DNA from: CAVZOY01 sp963777095
GTDB lineage: Bacteria > Actinomycetota > Actinomycetes > Mycobacteriales > Geodermatophilaceae
Direction: 5' to 3'
Length of the DNA: 64,000 nt
Assembly: GCA_963777095.1 (NCBI GenBank)
Contig: CAVZOY010000006.1
Location: 868,001 to 932,000 of the forward strand
Every line of letters starts with the position of its first letter. Within the stretch, counting starts at the first letter, position 1. Below are positions 63,918-64,000 of this stretch, piece after piece. The position numbers and the translations under genes are program-made. Under the pieces are notes generated by a model. That model searched no databases. It saw only the letters and a program-made list of their open reading frames with translations, and was not told the origin of the DNA.

Positions 63918-64000
63918 GTGACCCCGCGTGGTGGGCTCGGCCGCGGACTGGCGGCCCTCATCCCGACCGCTCCCCCGGTCCCGGAGCCCGCGCCCGTCGC
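63918..64000 (+). CDS. parB: Chromosome partitioning protein ParB, N-terminus (cut by window end)
   Basis: GTG at 63918 with GAGGAGG upstream; begins TPRGGLGRGLAALIPT, the GLGRGLxALIP motif typical of ParB that contacts ParA. Only 27 codons are in the window. Follows parA by 55 bases. Confidence 0.92.
   Translation, partial: MTPRGGLGRGLAALIPTAPPVPEPAPV

Overview
The window is high-GC actinobacterial chromosome around the replication origin. Gene order from parA back through dnaA, gyrAB, ppiA, crgA and the pknB-pknA-pbpA-ftsW-pstP-fhaB-fhaA cluster follows the order known from Mycobacterium and other Actinobacteria. A DLW-39 family peptide gene, a DUF222-HNH gene and a sigma-factor/membrane-protein pair like those of soil actinobacteria suggest a Geodermatophilaceae-type organism (Blastococcus, Geodermatophilus, Modestobacter). 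That placement is inferred from gene content only.

Layout. 1-7.2 kb: sigma factor pair, secreted polysaccharide deacetylase, TetR/acyl-CoA dehydrogenase divergent pair, small membrane genes, DUF222-HNH nuclease and tRNA-Leu(CAG). 7.4-16.6 kb: fhaA-fhaB-pstP-ftsW/rodA-pbpA-pknA-pknB, an overlapping operon coupling Ser/Thr phosphorylation to cell-wall growth. 16.6-23.3 kb: pabA/trpG, DUF881, crgA, a PH-domain gene cut by an IS110 remnant, rhomboid protease, ppiA and a secreted amidase. 23.37-39.97 kb: a 16.6-kb integrative element in the tRNA-Ala(TGC) gene, bounded by a 43-bp direct repeat, with tyrosine integrase, excisionase-like protein and MobF relaxase. Its cargo is a defence island: a ubiquitin-like conjugation cassette (E2-E1 fusion plus JAMM protease plus three small genes), an XRE/ImmA-type regulator, and a type I restriction system with an Mrr remnant inside it. 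39.9-45.8 kb: tRNA-Ala, DLW-39 peptide, tRNA-Ile, DUF3566, gyrA, gyrB. 46-52 kb: amino-acid permease, NAD-binding/DUF2867 protein, ABC exporter and an unknown gene, separating gyrB from its usual neighbours DUF721 and recF. 52-64 kb: DUF721-recF-gnd-dnaN-[oriC]-dnaA, then divergently rpmH-rnpA-yidD-yidC-jag-rsmG-[two parS]-parA-parB (cut by the window end).

The most interesting region is 23.8-27.1 kb. An E2-E1 fusion resembling Cap2 of type II CBASS and a JAMM protease resembling Cap3 sit in an overlapping operon with a 45-residue His-Pro repeat peptide gene, a 70-residue acidic protein and a 189-residue His-motif protein. No CD-NTase or CBASS effector is present on the element, so this looks like a stand-alone protein-conjugation system whose substrate is unknown.

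Many genes, including essential ones (gyrB, recF, yidC), are broken by single-base frameshifts while the protein on either side stays well conserved. In core genes these are almost always one extra base, which points to sequencing or assembly error rather than decay. In the restriction genes they are much denser. Frameshifted genes are therefore described as one gene over the full extent.
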